NCBI RefSeq assembly: GCF_000383415.1
Contig: NZ_KB911256.1
Location: 62,001-126,000 of the forward strand
Reading direction: 5' to 3'
DNA from: Hyphomicrobium zavarzinii ATCC 27496
GTDB taxonomy: Bacteria > Pseudomonadota > Alphaproteobacteria > Rhizobiales > Hyphomicrobiaceae
DNA: 64,000 nucleotides
The position numbers and the translations under genes were made by a program. Shown piece by piece: positions 62,872 to 64,000 of this stretch; position 1 is the stretch's first letter; each line of letters opens with the position of its first letter. The notes under the pieces were generated by a model. The model saw only the letters and a program-made list of their open reading frames with translations, had not been told where the DNA came from and made no database searches.

Positions 62872-63432
62872 TTAAGGCTCAGGCTGATCAGCAACAGCGT
62901 TGGTGGCTTCGTGAACTTTGAGACGATTTCGTAGTTCTTCCCAATGCCTTTTGGGATCATCGATCCCAGCATCACGAAGGGCGGTGTTTAGGAAGGCATG
63001 TTGAATTGGTGCATTTAAGCTTCTAACAACTGATCCCAGCCAGTCGGGCAGTTGAATGTACCATTCAAAAAATCTAATGTCTCTAGGCCGGTAGCCAAAT
63101 TCCTCTCCAAATACATATTGGTTTCTCTCAAGAGAATTTTTTAATTGCTCGTGCTGATCGCTTTGACAATAGTAGCGGAATGTAAGCCCGTCACTGTTCA
63201 GATCGACACTGGATAATCTGCCATTTTCCACAGCCTCATCAAGCCTGATGCGATCTAGGCTGGCCTTAAGAATTGATCGGCACATTTTTTTGGGATCGGA
63301 GTCATCGGCAATCAAAAAGGGGCCGCCAATCGGCTTTCTTTTTGCAAGAAGTAGCTCCGCTTCGATGCCAGCGTGAGGGCCTATTACGGGTAAGGTCGCT
63401 AGAAACTTGTCAGTCAGTTTTCCGAAATTCAT
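62872..63432 (-). CDS. Hypothetical protein
   Basis: A 186-residue soluble protein without signal or membrane segments. It has a mixed alpha/beta look and a Trp/Tyr-rich middle (RFFEWYIQLPDWLG). No family is recognised. It is separated by 7 bp from the convergent small membrane protein gene. Confidence 0.6.
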   Translation of the reverse strand: MNFGKLTDKFLATLPVIGPHAGIEAELLLAKRKPIGGPFLIADDSDPKKMCRSILKASLDRIRLDEAVENGRLSSVDLNSDGLTFRYYCQSDQHEQLKNSLERNQYVFGEEFGYRPRDIRFFEWYIQLPDWLGSVVRSLNAPIQHAFLNTALRDAGIDDPKRHWEELRNRLKVHEATNAVADQPEP

Positions 63433-63682
63433 AATTACATTGTATCAGAAAATAGCGTAAACTGCAAAGTCGCGCGGTCGCACAGGTGGTTTTTTTATTT
63501 AAACAGCAAAGTTTTTTAATTGCTATTGCGGTGTGCGCTAGAGACGACCGGAACTCAAAAGATGCCTTCAGATGTTCGCAAGATGTGTGGTGTATGACAC
63601 CACAGCTTGCTCAGCGGTCTTCCGCCCGCCTCGGCAAGGGGGCCCGCTACGCGCCCCCGTTGCATCCCCCCGGCCAAGAACG

Positions 63683-64000
63683 CTAGAGCGTCGGATAGAC
63701 AGTCTTGTCGTTGTCCGATGAGCAATCATCTTCCCACATGAGTCGAACGGCGTGCTTGAGCTTGCTGCCCATGTGCGGGGATGCGATCAGTTCAACCGAC
63801 TGATGCTGCTCAAGCGTTTCGAGTGGAAATTTCTCAGCGATTTCCGACGGTATGAAAATGTCGCTGGCATCCGCAATCTCGATGCGCACGTTGCGGGCCG
63901 GAGCTTTGCCCTTGTTCCATATCTTCAACCGAACTTTGCTACTACCAAGCTTGACGAACGTCGCGCCGAGGTCAGCACGTCCGGCGTTCGACGCCTCCTG
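63683..64000 (-). CDS. Hypothetical protein, C-terminal part (partial)
   Basis: The frame runs off the window edge: 105 residues are visible, ending with TAG at 63683. The visible part has a beta-rich immunoglobulin-like segment (VRLKIWNKGKAPARNVRIEI) as in CARDB-type or similar adhesion folds. No start is visible; the beginning lies beyond position 64000. The function is unknown. Confidence 0.6.
   Translation of the reverse strand, partial: QEASNAGRADLGATFVKLGSSKVRLKIWNKGKAPARNVRIEIADASDIFIPSEIAEKFPLETLEQHQSVELIASPHMGSKLKHAVRLMWEDDCSSDNDKTVYPTL

Noticed and set aside
57255-64000. A complete integrative element
   Set aside because: No integrase, relaxase or second att copy is visible in the window, so only an island-like end is claimed.

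Overview
This 64 kb window looks like a chromosomal segment of a GC-rich alphaproteobacterium, most likely of the Hyphomicrobiales (Rhizobiales). The evidence is gene order and family content: UbiK-like/YbjN/proC, a PetP-PetR pair with a sensor kinase beside ilvE, bamE / ubiquinol-cytochrome c chaperone / DUF177 / plsX / fabH / ihfA / merR, a K+-independent proton-pumping pyrophosphatase, TrmFO, a TIGR03808-type Tat-exported repeat protein and a CIO-type quinol oxidase. The species cannot be fixed from this sequence alone.

Layout. 1-7 kb: the end of a UbiK-like gene, five 58-bp tandem hairpin repeats, a YbjN-like gene, proC, and the petP-petR-kinase operon divergent from ilvE. 7-20 kb: exported or envelope proteins (YiiG-like, an 8-Cys peptide, a DUF4239 membrane protein), a PYROXD2-like FAD oxidoreductase, a MacAB-type exporter, rfbD without other rml genes, arfB, a hydroxypyruvate isomerase-like gene, a cupin, and a divergent LysR/SDR pair. 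20.7-29.9 kb: a minus-strand block of a lysozyme-like Tat-type protein, a 1360-residue protein carrying both a subtilisin (S8) and a thermolysin-like (M4) catalytic domain, an M23 endopeptidase with a Pro-rich stalk and Trp-rich tail, and an AsmA-type protein. 30-47 kb: envelope and housekeeping genes (beta-helix protein, pcp, DUF900 lipoprotein, HIT, GNAT, trmFO), a MASE1-HWE kinase facing a lone receiver, cydAB, the DUF2157/GDYXXLXY pair and RidA. 47-57 kb: hppA, bamE and the lipid/IHF/MerR block, a phosphopantetheinyl transferase and tRNA-Pro(GGG).

Downstream of tRNA-Pro, from 57.3 kb to the end, the character changes: shorter unrelated genes, AT-rich patches, a GIY-YIG protein, a ParDE-type toxin-antitoxin pair, a small serine recombinase and several orphan exported or membrane peptides. 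This resembles one end of a genomic island or degraded mobile element, although no tRNA-type integrase or second att site is visible here.

The most unusual candidate system is the 20.7-27.5 kb block. Three consecutive minus-strand genes encode secreted hydrolases predicted to attack peptidoglycan glycan strands, proteins, and peptidoglycan cross-links. A second notable item is a dispersed element, present twice between convergent genes, made of two facing hairpins whose stems differ between copies by paired changes.
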